Assembly (NCBI GenBank): GCA_905203645.1
Contig: CAJKWP010000003.1
Location: 1-41,520, forward strand
Direction of reading: 5' to 3'
Source of the DNA: an uncultured Christensenella sp.
GTDB lineage: Bacteria; Bacillota; Clostridia; Christensenellales; UBA1242
Length of the DNA stretch: 41,520 nucleotides
Shown here: piece after piece, positions 23,488 to 34,600 of the stretch
How positions within the stretch are numbered: the first letter of the stretch is position 1
Layout of the letters: every line of letters starts with the position of its first letter
The notes under the pieces: generated by a model
The model's input: the letters and a program-made list of their open reading frames with translations, nothing else
What the model was told of the DNA's origin: nothing
The model's database searches: none
Made by a program: the position numbers and the translations under genes

Positions 23488-24195
23488 ATGTACGATTTTG
23501 TTTGGGGTGACGTTTTGAAAATTTTGATATTTTCCACAGCATCGGTTGTTTATCTTTTTTTTATTTCAAAACTTTTGGGCAAAAAACAAATTGCACAACT
23601 TTCGTTTATTGATTATGTTTTGGGGATTTCTATTGGCTCAATTTCTGCTGAAATGGCAACAGATATTTCGGATACGCCCATTTGGTATTATTTGATTGGC
23701 GTAACAGTGTTTTTTTTGTTTGACGTGTTGGTTTCGGTTTTTGAACGCAAATCGCCCACACTCAAAAGTTTTTTCCGTGGCAAACCATTGGTTTTGGTCT
23801 ATGAAGGAAAAATCAATTTCAAAAATTTGAAAAAGAGCGGACTTGTTGTCAATGACATAATCGCTCTTTGTCGCGAAAAAGGCTTTTTTGACATAACCGA
23901 TGTGGCTTATGCCATTTTTGAGACTTCGGGCGAACTTTCGGTTTTGCCAAAGGGTGACCAAAGACCAGTTGTTGCCAGCGATTTTCAAAATATCAAAATT
24001 ACGCCCGCAAAACTTCCTGTTCACCTTGTTATTGACGGAAAAATATCTTACAGCAGTTTGAATCAAATCAAAAAAGATACAAATTGGCTTTTTTCAAAAT
24101 TGCACATAGAAAACAAAAAACAACTCAAAAATATTGTCTTGGCGGTGTTCGAAACCGAAAAAAATCAGATAAATGTACATTACAAAAACGATTGA
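23488..24195 (+). CDS. DUF421 (YetF/YrbG-type) membrane protein
   Basis: A 235-aa protein, AAGGAGCAATT before the ATG. Three N-terminal membrane segments with the family motif SKLLGKKQIAQLSFIDYVLGISIGSISAEM (read in two parts, residues ~24-55), then a cytoplasmic domain with GKPLVLVYEGKINFKNLKK, DIIALCREKGFFDITDVAYAIFE and LSVLPKG. This is the standard DUF421 layout (COG2323); in Bacillus such proteins (YetF, YdfR) belong to the spore-membrane or general membrane set, and their activity is unresolved. Length is typical. It lies just ahead of the rplJL promoter. Confidence 0.88.
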   Translation: MYDFVWGDVLKILIFSTASVVYLFFISKLLGKKQIAQLSFIDYVLGISIGSISAEMATDISDTPIWYYLIGVTVFFLFDVLVSVFERKSPTLKSFFRGKPLVLVYEGKINFKNLKKSGLVVNDIIALCREKGFFDITDVAYAIFETSGELSVLPKGDQRPVVASDFQNIKITPAKLPVHLVIDGKISYSSLNQIKKDTNWLFSKLHIENKKQLKNIVLAVFETEKNQINVHYKND

Positions 24196-24205
24196 CAAAA
24201 AATCG

Positions 24206-24234
24206 TTGACAAAAAGGATTTTGTGTTGTACAAT
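24206..24234 (+). promoter_or_regulatory. Strong sigma-A promoter of rplJL
   Basis: Perfect TTGACA (24206-24211), 17-nt spacer, TACAAT (24229-24234). A second TTGACAAAAA lies 14 nt upstream. Confidence 0.82.
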
Positions 24235-24241
24235 ACTTGCG

Positions 24242-24385
24242 TAAAAAAAATATTTGCTTTCCAAAGACAGCAAGTGCAATCTTTTGCGTAATTGTCCAAT
24301 GGACTACTTGCCGAGGTAAGTTCAAGTTTGTACCTTTGTGTTCCCTTGGCTTATTTCGGCCAAAAGGGAATATTTTTTTTGCCAC
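24242..24385 (+). ncRNA. Ribosomal protein L10 leader
   Basis: The leader between the promoter and rplJ has the L10-leader hallmarks: TTGCTTTCCAAAGACAGCAA early on, CTTGCCGAGGTAAG pairing back to the GCAAG side, then a terminator-like hairpin. L10(L12)4 binding to this leader represses its own operon in Bacillota. The precise ends are approximate. Confidence 0.8.
24341..24380 (+). terminator. Attenuator hairpin within the L10 leader
   Basis: TTCCCTT+GGC (24341-24350) pairs with GCC+AAGGGAA (24359-24370) followed by TA and eight T. It ends ~28 nt before the rplJ ATG, as expected for L10-controlled premature termination. Confidence 0.7.
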
Positions 24386-24408
24386 ACACAAATCAAAAGG
24401 AGGCAAAA

Positions 24409-24897
24409 ATGAGTAGTAATTTAGAATCAAAAAAACAACTTGTTGAAGAAATCAAACAAAAACTTTCAGCAGCAAAAACTGTTGTTTTTGTTGATTATCG
24501 CGGTATCACAGTTGCTCAAGACACAAAAATGCGTGCTGAATGTCGTGAACACGGCACTGAATACAAAGTTTACAAAAACAGACTTATGCTCAGAGCATTG
24601 AACGAACTTGGCTACACAGGTCTTGAAAAACAACTCGAAGGCACAAACGCCGTTGCATTTGGCTTTGAAGATGAAGTTGCACCTGCAAGAATCATGGTAA
24701 AAGCAAAAAGCGAAAACTGCGAATTCCCAATCAAGTTTGGTATCTACAACAACCAAGTTGTAACCGCTGACGAAATCAAAAAACTTGCAAGTATTCCTTC
24801 AAGGGAAGTATTGCTTGCTCAACTTGTTGGTATGCTTACATCACCAATGCGTGGTTTGGCTGTTGCGTTGAAGGCTATTGCTGACAAAAACAACTAA
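24409..24897 (+). CDS. rplJ: 50S ribosomal protein L10
   Basis: A 162-aa protein; ATG at 24409 follows AAGGAGGCAAAA. KTVVFVDYRGITVAQDTKMR and YKVYKNRLMLRAL are the conserved 23S-binding N-terminal domain; EGTNAVAF and IKKLASIPSREVLLAQLVGML are typical, and the C-terminal helix (SPMRGLAVALKAIADK) carries the L12 dimers. It forms the base of the ribosomal stalk. rplK and rplA are not immediately upstream; a DUF421 gene is. Confidence 0.96.
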   Translation: MSSNLESKKQLVEEIKQKLSAAKTVVFVDYRGITVAQDTKMRAECREHGTEYKVYKNRLMLRALNELGYTGLEKQLEGTNAVAFGFEDEVAPARIMVKAKSENCEFPIKFGIYNNQVVTADEIKKLASIPSREVLLAQLVGMLTSPMRGLAVALKAIADKNN

Positions 24898-24906
24898 ACA
24901 CAAAAC

Positions 24907-24943
24907 TGACCAATTTGGTCAAAAAAATCGACCCCTGATGGGT
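24907..24943 (+). other. Intercistronic hairpins between rplJ and rplL
   Basis: TGACCA-ATT-TGGTCA (24907-24921) and ACCC/GGGT (24931-24943). Neither is followed by a T-tract. They may influence mRNA stability or the higher output of L7/L12. Confidence 0.4.
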
Positions 24944-24980
24944 AAAAAAACAAAAAAAAATTAAAAGGAAGTATAAAAAA

Positions 24981-25349
24981 ATGGCAGATTTGAATAAATT
25001 TGTAGAAGAAGTTAAAGGTCTTAGCGTAGTTGAACTTAACGACCTTGTAAAAATGTTGGAAGAAGAATTTGGCGTAAGCGCTGCTGCTGCAGTAGTTGCT
25101 GGCCCAGCTGCAGGTGCTGCTCCTGCTGCTGAAGAAAAGAGCGAATTTACAGTAGTTTTGAAAGAAACTGGTGCAAACAAAATAGCAGTTATCAAAGCGG
25201 TAAGAGAAATCACAGGTCTTGGCTTGTCAGAAGCAAAAGCACTTGTTGATGGCGCTCCTGCAAACGTTAAAGAAAACGTTGCTACAGCCGAAGCAAAAGA
25301 AATGGAAGCTAAACTTAAAGAAGCTGGCGCAGTAGTTGAACTTAAATAA
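24981..25349 (+). CDS. rplL: 50S ribosomal protein L7/L12
   Basis: A 122-aa protein with the N-terminal dimerisation helices ([20 protein letters not shown]), an Ala-rich hinge ([19 protein letters not shown]) and the conserved C-terminal factor-binding domain ([37 protein letters not shown]). It binds translation GTPases on the stalk. AAAAGGAAG lies ~11 nt before the ATG. Confidence 0.97.
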   Translation: MADLNKFVEEVKGLSVVELNDLVKMLEEEFGVSAAAAVVAGPAAGAAPAAEEKSEFTVVLKETGANKIAVIKAVREITGLGLSEAKALVDGAPANVKENVATAEAKEMEAKLKEAGAVVELK

Positions 25350-25371
25350 CATTTGATCAATTTGTGTGTTG

Positions 25372-25405
25372 AAAAAAAGTGGGCGGATATGCTCACTTTT
25401 TTTTT
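25372..25405 (+). terminator. Intrinsic terminator of rplJL
   Basis: AAAAAAAGTGGGC pairs with GCTCACTTTTTTT (one G-U), 6-nt loop, T-run to 25405. Confidence 0.85.
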
Positions 25406-25474
25406 GTGCATTTTTTTTTGCTATTTGAGAGTAAAAAAAATGTAATATGTACGCAGATTTTTTCTCGCTAAAAG

Positions 25475-25503
25475 TTGACATTTTATTTTATAAAAATTAA
25501 AAT
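25475..25503 (+). promoter_or_regulatory. Sigma-A promoter of the giant surface protein
   Basis: Perfect TTGACA (25475-25480), 17-nt spacer, TAAAAT (25498-25503). Predicted leader of about 90 nt with AAAAGGTGA before the ATG. Confidence 0.7.
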
Positions 25504-25600
25504 GAAGTAAAGCGATAATATGGGCATTGATTTTTGATGGCTCAAACAAATAAAAAAAAATAATTGAAACAAAATAATTTTTGGAAAAGGTGAATATCTT

Positions 25601-28600
25601 ATGAAGAAAAAATTTTATGGAATAATTGGTTCTTTGATGTTGCTGATTGCATGTATGTTTACGATCGGTGTTTATGCATCTGTCACACAAAAACATAATA
25701 CAGAGGGAGATATTTCTTATGACCCCGCAATTCAAGAATCTTATCTTTTGAAAGATTGGCAAAACAAACTCACAAATACTGGGGTTGATTTGTCAACTTT
25801 GACATCAATCACTTTCACCCAACAAAAACAAGATATTCCTATTGGAACAATTCCAATTTCAATTGGTGCCAAGGACAAAACAGGTACAACTCAATTTGAC
25901 CAAAATGCAAATTGCTATGATATAAGCGCATACATAAAAAATACAAGTCTTGTATTCTATTCACCCAAAATTATCTATGCACCAGAAGATTGCAGTTATT
26001 TGTTTTCAAATACCGCATCAAACAAACTTTCAAATTTGGCAACCTTGTCACTCAAAAATTTTGACACTTCAAATACGACAAAGTTGGACAGCATATTCAA
26101 AAACTGTTCAAATATTTCGACTTTGGATTTGAGTTCACTTGCAATAAATGTCGGCGCAACAACAACTAACTTTTTTGGTGGTTGCACAAACCTTAAAACA
26201 ATTCAAACTCCAAAAACTACAGGTGCGGCAATCACATTGCCAACTTTAACCAATAAATCTTTTTACAAAGTTTCAAACTTGACATCACAAACTTCAATTT
26301 CGGTGTCAAGTTCATCTTTTGTATTAAAGGTTGGTGCTTTGGTCACTGCAAATCCAAATGGTGGAACAATTTCCAACTTGAACGGTTGGAAAAGTGCAAC
26401 CAATCCAACCAAGGTTGTTTTGTGGGATAACAACGCAATTGGAACTTTGCCTGACGCAACAAAAACTGGACATGCTATAGATGGATGGTATACTTCTGAA
26501 ACGGCTGGAACCAAAGTTACATCTTTGACAACATTCAATCAAAACTCAACAATCTTTGCACATTGGAATGCAAATGCATGTGCAATAACATACAAATTGA
26601 ACGGCGGAACAAATGCAAGCGGTAACCCAACATCGTATAACTACAGTGAAAGTTCACAAACAATACCTGTCAATGCTCCAACAAAAGTTGGTTATGATTT
26701 TGCAGGTTGGACAGTAACAAATGGTTCGATATCTGGCACAACACTTACAATCAACGCAAAAGCAGACAGTGTTACTTTGGAAGCAAAATGGACTGCTTCA
26801 AAATACACAATCACCTACAAAGACCAAGGTGACGTTGCATTCAGTGGAACACATGCAAGTGGACACCCAACCGAACATACGTACGGCACGGCAACCCCAC
26901 TCAAAGGCGCAACCAAAACCGGATATGCATTTGGTGGTTGGTTTGCAAACAAAGATTGCTCGGGAAGTGCAATCACAACCCTTGGCGCAACTTCGTACAC
27001 AAGCGCAATAACCTTGTATGCAAAATGGACAAAGAATAATTACAATTACACAGTAACTGTTCCGATGACAGGAACTGCACAGACTGTGACAATTACTGCA
27101 AACGGTCAAAGCAAAACAGTAAATACAAACAATGGTACCGCAACCTTTGCTATTCCATACGGAACAAAGTTTACTCCAAGCATAAAAGTTGCTTACACAA
27201 GCGAAAGAAGATACAACCTTGTATGGGGTTCAACAGCAACTGCAACAAGGGTTACAAGTGGAACAAGCATCAACCGTGACAGTGAACTTACAATGACAGA
27301 AAGTGGACTTTCAGACACTGTAAAACTTACACAACTTTACTTTGCAACTGCACACCTTTCAAAGAATGTTGGAACCGACGCAACATATTATATAGGTACA
27401 ACAAACAATCCAACGACTGCACTTACAAATTCACAAGAATATTACTTCTTGAGCAATACAAATATAACATTGTATGCAAAAGCAACGTTTACAAGCGGAA
27501 AATACAACTATACATTTGGCAATGCTGTTGCGACACCAGTTGCAACAGGCACGGTTGTAAACAGCGGAGCATTTGCACCAACTTATGCCGGTGTAACAAA
27601 GACATTAGCCATAAGCCAACTTTACACATTGCAAGCAAAGGCAAATGGAAATGGAACCGTAACCCCTGCAAGCGAAATATATGTATTGCGAAATGGAAGT
27701 GCATCAGTCACAGCAACGCCAACAAATGCAACAGGATACACAACTGTATTTGCAAAATGGGCAAAAACAAGTGGAGCATGCACAATTGCAAGCACATCGT
27801 CTGCAAACACAACAATAAGTGCAATAACTTCGAACACAGTTGTAACTGCAACGTTTACAAGAACGGCAAAGATATATACAGTGACCTATGAATCAAAAAC
27901 AAACGGTGGTACAACTGCAAATCAAACAAAGACAGTTGCTTATGGTTCAAACGTAGACTTGACACTCACTGCAACAAAAGACGGTTGGACATTTGTTGGT
28001 TGGAACACAAGTTCAACAGCGACAACAAAACTTAATTCTTATTCAATGCCAGCAAATGATGTGACTCTTTATGCGATTTTCTCAAAAGTATTGACTGGTA
28101 CATTTAATTACTATAACAATCAAACACAAAAAGTTTCGGTAACAATATTCAACACAGCAACAAATGGTACTATCACAGCACCATCTGCACTTGGCACTCC
28201 AAGCGGTTATACATTCAGACATTGGAGCACAGCAAATACCGCAAATGCAGCAAAAACAGTTGATGCATCGAATTCAATTACGATTAGCACGAACACAACT
28301 TACTATGGTTCATATCAAAAAACTGTTACAGGAACGTTCTGCTACAGTGCTGGAACGACCAGCAATTATTCAGATACTGCAACACAGAAAACTGCAACTG
28401 CAACTGCAATTCAATATATGAATTACACTGGAACAAAATTTGAATCCAACTTTACAGTTCCATCAGCAGTGACCAGCAGTGTTGGTTCTGCAATTGCAAA
28501 AACGTATAAGGGTGTTGCAATTACAACCAACTCTACTGCAGTGGTGACTCCAACAACAGCAAATACAATATTCTATGCTGTTTACTCAGAAGGCTTGACA

Positions 28601-31600
28601 TTCTATTACTTCAACGGAACCGCTCATACAAACAAAGCGGTTGAAAGAAGAATGTTGTCGAACGGAACGCAATACAAAGGCAGCCTTGACAAAGACGAAC
28701 CCGTACCAAGTGCATACGACGGCGGAACGTTTACGTCGTGGCAATATCAAGTAAGTCCGGATACAAGTTATACAAGACAACCACTCACAACAGGTGTAAA
28801 TGTTCTTTATGCAAAATATACAAAATCTGTTGAAGCAACGTTCAACTATTATAATGGTACAGCGGCTGCAACGGCAAAAACAAGTGCCAACAGATATTAC
28901 GTGTCCAACACTTCAAACAGCGTATCGACGTTCAACAATACAATCACAGTTCCAAGTGCAGTGACTGCAAACAGAACTGTTTCAAGCGTCGTATATACCT
29001 ATCGCGGTGTAAGAGTCGACGATTCGGCAAACGGCACGGTTCTTGGTGCAAGTGAAATCACAACTGCAAACACAACGTACTACGCATCGTATTCGTATAC
29101 GGTAACGTTGAGCTTCAACGGCAACGGTTCGACAAGTGGAACCGCACCTGCAAATGTTTCTGGCACGGCATATATGAAATATAACGGAACAAAAGTTGGC
29201 GCTTCGTTGACACTTCCTGCAAACCCATTTGCAAAAACGGGATACACACTTGATGCAACAAATCCATGGAACACAAATACGGCAGGCACAGGAACAGCAT
29301 ATAAAGCACAAACTTCATACTCGTTCACAGCCAGTGTAATCTTGTATGCAAAATGGACTATCAACAGTTACACACTTACAGCAAATGCAAACAATGGTAC
29401 GATTGCTTCGACAACTGGCTGGACAGGAACAGGCGCAACTGCAACAAAATCTGTTCAATACAACGACGCATACGGCACATTGCCAACTGTAACCAGAACT
29501 GGCTTTGGCTTCAAAGGTTGGTTTACATCTGAAACAGGTGGAACTCAAGTTTCGGGCACAACCAAGATGGGAACAGCAAATACAACAATATACGCACATT
29601 GGGATGCAAACGGATACACAATCATTTACAACTTGGATGGTGGAACAAATGCAGATGGCAACCCAACATCGTTTAGTTACAGTGCAAGTGCACAAACAAA
29701 GACAGTAAACAATCCAACAAGAACAGGTTACACCTTTGCAGGTTGGACAGTTGACGGCGGAACAATATCTGGCACAACACTTACTATTGCAGCAGGCAGA
29801 ACAAGTGATGTAACATTGACTGCAAACTGGACAATAAATAAATTCACTGTAACCATTGCAACAAACAATTCTTCTTACGGAAGCGTTGACAAGACAAGCA
29901 TTGCAGATGTTCCTTATGGCAGTGCAATAACAGTAAACGGCAACAAGATAACAATAAACGGTACAACAGTAACAGCAACAGCAAAAACAATCACTGGATA
30001 TACAACAAAATTCAAAGATTGGACAAACGCAACTGGAACAATTACTGCTGCTCGTACAATAACCGCAAACTTTACAAGTACAATCAACAGTTACACACTT
30101 ACAGCAAATGCAAACAATGGTACGATTGCTTCGACAACTGGCTGGACAGGAACAGGCGCAACTGCAACAAAATCTGTTCAATACAACGCACAATATGGCA
30201 CATTGCCAACTGTTTCAAGAACAGGTTACACGTTCAAAGGTTGGTACACATCTGCAACAGCAGGTACAAAAGTTGAAACAACAACAAAGATGGGTGCAGC
30301 AAATACAACAATTTGGGCACAATGGACACAAAACGTATCTTACTTTGCAAATGCAACGTTGTTCAAAAATATTTTGACTGCACAAAGTGTAGATACAGCG
30401 ACAATAACTTCGATCAAATTCACAAAATCCGCGTCAGATATTCCTGCAAGCCCAACAAAAACATTCAGCATTGGTGCAAGTGATAACACTGGTACAACAG
30501 CATATACTTCAAGTGCAAATTGTGCAGACATTACTGCATATCTTGCTGGAACAAGTCTTGTATTCTATTCACAATATACAATCTATGCTCCTAAGAGTTG
30601 TTATCAATTGTTTAATCCAGCGGGATCGTATATTACTCCTTCGTTTACAGCGGTTAAAGAAATAGTATTTTCAAATTTTGATACTTCAAACGTAACGGAT
30701 ATGAGTGGGATGTTTGAATACTGTAACAGTTTGGTAAGTCTTAATTTGAGTGGATTTGATACACAAAACGTAGGATATATGACTGAAATGTTCAGATATT
30801 GCAGTAGTTTAAAGGCTTTGGATTTGAATAGCTTTGATACTGCAAATGTCATGGATATGGATGGAATGTTCTGGGAATGCAACAGTTTGGCAAGCTTGAA
30901 TGTAACAAGTTTTGATACGTCAAATGTGGCATCAATGGGAAGTATGTTTGATGCTTGCAACAGTTTGGAAACTTTGAACTTGAGCAGTTTTGAAATCATT
31001 GACGATGCAGAAGTAAGAGGAATGCTTTCAGGTACGTCAGTACTCAAAACAATACAAACTCCAAAGACAGTCAATGTTGCAATAGATTTGTCATCAGGAA
31101 ACTTCTTTAAATCTTCAGACTTGGCAACATCGTACTCGCAAATTCCAGTAGGAACTGCAAGTATAGAATTGAAACTTGGCTACACAATCACAGCAAATGC
31201 AAATAATGGTGCGATTGCAACGACATCTGGTTGGAAAGGAAGTGGCTCAACGGCAACAAAAGTAGTTTTGTGGGATAATAACACAATTGGAACATTGCCA
31301 ACCGCATCCAGAACAGGATATACCTTCAAAGGTTGGTACACATCTGCAACAGCAGGTACAAAAGTTGAAACAACTGGCAAAATTTCAGAAAATACAACAA
31401 TTTATGCTCAGTGGGAAGTTGCGACAGTATCACTTACTGCAACATATTATGGTGGCGGTAATGAATACACCGAAACATTCACAGTTGACATGAATTCGAC
31501 AGTATATCTTGTTGTTGATGGCGCAATGATGAAATATTCAAGTTCAAGCAATGCCGAAGATAATGCAAACTCACAATTTGGAAAAATTGAAACTGATGCA

Positions 31601-34600
31601 AATTACACGCTCAATGCCGACAAGAATATTGTAACAATCAATGTTGCATCAACAAATATAAATATAGAAATGTACGGTTATACATCTATGGATGTCGCAT
31701 ACAAGGCATCGGAAGGTGGAAAGAGTTTTGGTAGTTATGACTTTACAACAACTGTAAATAATTTGATAGTTAAACAAACATATTACTTTGTTGTAAGAAC
31801 TGACAATATTGGTGCGGAAACAATCGAAGCGTATGCTACGTTTGAAGACGCAGATCCTGCCTGCTATGGTCCAATATCAAATGTTATCTATACAAATGGC
31901 GATTATTCAATTATTAATGATGATTTGATTGTAGTTATGTATGTTCCAAACCAATCTGGAATGACTGCAATGTTTGAGTACGTTCCACCAGTTGTAAGAT
32001 ACAATATCATATACTTGGATCAAAATGGCGATACGTTCAGCGGAGTACATGAATCTGGATATCCAATTTTACATACTGAAGGAACAGATACAGCATTGAA
32101 ATCAGCTACAAAAGTAGGATATACATTTGGTGGTTGGTTTACAAACAGTGCTTGCACTGGTGATGCAATTACAACACTTGGTGCAAATGATTATACAAGT
32201 GACATAACTTTGTACGCAAAATGGACAATCAACCAATATACCATCACAGCGCACGCAAATGGTGGTTCGGTTGTTGAAACAACAGGATGGACAGGTTCAG
32301 GTGAAAGTGCAACAAAATCTGTAACTTATTTGACAGCTTATGGAACGCTTCCTCAATGTACCACTGACGTAATAGGTATGGCATTTGGAGGATGGTATAC
32401 AGAAGAAAGTGGTGGAACAAAAGTTGATGCTTCAACTGTGATGTCAAGTTCCGATGTAACAATATATGCTCACTATACAACTGTTACTTATCAAATTTAT
32501 GTATACAACGATGTAGATGGCACAACGACAAATTATGACTGGAGTGTCCTTGACGTAAATGGCAAATATGTTGGTTACCGAGAATCTGGAATAATAAGTT
32601 ATGGAGAAACTATTTGTTTACCAAATGGAATCACTGGATTGATTGGCTGGCGAGTAGCAAAACAAGACAGTAACTTTGAATACTCTTTGGCAACTTGGGG
32701 CAAGTCTCAAAATGACATAATACGTGAATTTACAAGATACACCAATGAACAAGGAATGATTGATTGTTCTTACTCTGACGAAATATTTATCAAAAACCTT
32801 TCATCAACTGTTGGAGCAACATTGTCAATCTATCCAGTATTTGAAATAACAAACAAAACAATAACATTTGACGTTTACTTCAACAACACAAGTTCATCAG
32901 ACGGTATAGCTGAGCTTGAGACGGTAGTATGGAGCGCATTTACAAACTTTGCATCTATTTCAGTAAATGGTGAAAGACAAATGGATGGATACTTGACTGA
33001 TACAGAAAGTTACCATACAACCATGCCTGCAAATGGTACAACAGTATTCTCGATAGGAAATTTGTTTGACAATTCACAAGGTACTTTGATTGGCTGGCTT
33101 AGAAATACTGTTGCAGGTCCAAGCTTTAACTGTTCTTCTGCAAGATTGTTTATAAATCAAGGCAATGGTGATGTTGAAGTTACTTCAACAACCGCGGATA
33201 TCAGAATATTGAAAAATGCACATATTATTCTGCGATGCTATGAAGGTACAGTTTATAGATTGATTTGCGACACAAATAATGGAGTACTTGCTTCGTTGCC
33301 AGATGGTTGGGGTGCTGCAGATGACTATTCTGCAAACAAAAGTTTGATTGAAAATACTGTTATTGGTGAAATGCCAACAGCAACAAGAGCGGGTTATGAC
33401 TTTGTCGGTTGGTATACAACAAAAGACAGTGGTGGAACAAAAGTTACATCTTCAGACAGAATGTTCAGTGCAAACACAACGTTGTATGCAAGATGGTCAT
33501 TAAAAAATGTTGCTATCAATTATATGTTGTATGGCGGAACAAACAGTGACAACAACCCAACATCATTTGTATACTCTGCAAGTGCACAAACGGTTGAAAT
33601 CCCTGGAGTTCCAACAAGAAGTGGATACAAGTTCTTAAAATGGGTTGTTTATGGTGGCGCAACAAATGGAAGTGTAGACAACACAAGTACACCAGCAGTG
33701 CTTCACGTACCAGCTGGAAGAAGAGAAACTATCACTCTTGTAGCAAGATGGGCAAAATCTTATAACGTTTATTTCAATTCTGTTTATGTAGATAATGATA
33801 GTACAACAGAAGTTCCAATTTCCGACCCTAATGGTTATATTTATGCTAGTGGCCATGATGGAATGTTTAATGCTGCGGTAATGTACGAAGGGGCAACTGG
33901 ATTGCCAACTGCATCAAGGACAGGTTATTACTTCCTTGGATGGACGGTATCCGTAAATGGAAGTGATCTTAACAGGGTTGATTTCCCAGTGGGAGTACCA
34001 TTTAGTGCACCATCAGGATTTGCTGACTGGTCTTATCTGTATCCTGTATTTACAAAAGAAAGTTATTTGCGACAAGATTGGTATAACAGCATCTCAAAAG
34101 ACATAACTACAAGCATAATTTTTATAAACGATCTTAATAGTATTAGTGATTTGGTGGACACCACAAGTGGAGTATCAGTTGGTGCAATTAATGCTTATGG
34201 CGAGATTGCATGGGCAAACACATCTAGATATGCAGATGTATTGGCATTTGGAATCGGCAGAAACTATGCAATGACTTATTACATTTATTCACCTTGTACA
34301 ATTTATGCTCCTTACAACAGCGGTGGGTTGTTCCTTGGTTTGACAAAATTGAATTCAATAAATTTTGGAAGTTTTGATACTTCAAAGGCAAAATACACAG
34401 ATTCTATGTTTAGAAATTGTTCAAGCTTTGAAAGTTTGGATCTTAGCAGTTTTGTAACAACAAGTATAGAAAGCATGGGATGGATGTTCCAAAATTGTAG
34501 TGCATTAACGTCTTTGGACTTGTCAAGTTTTGACACATCAAATTGTGACAGATTTACGTCTATGTTTGAAAATTGTTCTTCGTTGACGAAATTGGATTTA

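Noticed and set aside
28982..30193. Long Cys-rich minus-strand frames opposite the giant gene
   Set aside because: They are antisense shadows created by the ACA/GCA-rich repeat codons of the real gene.
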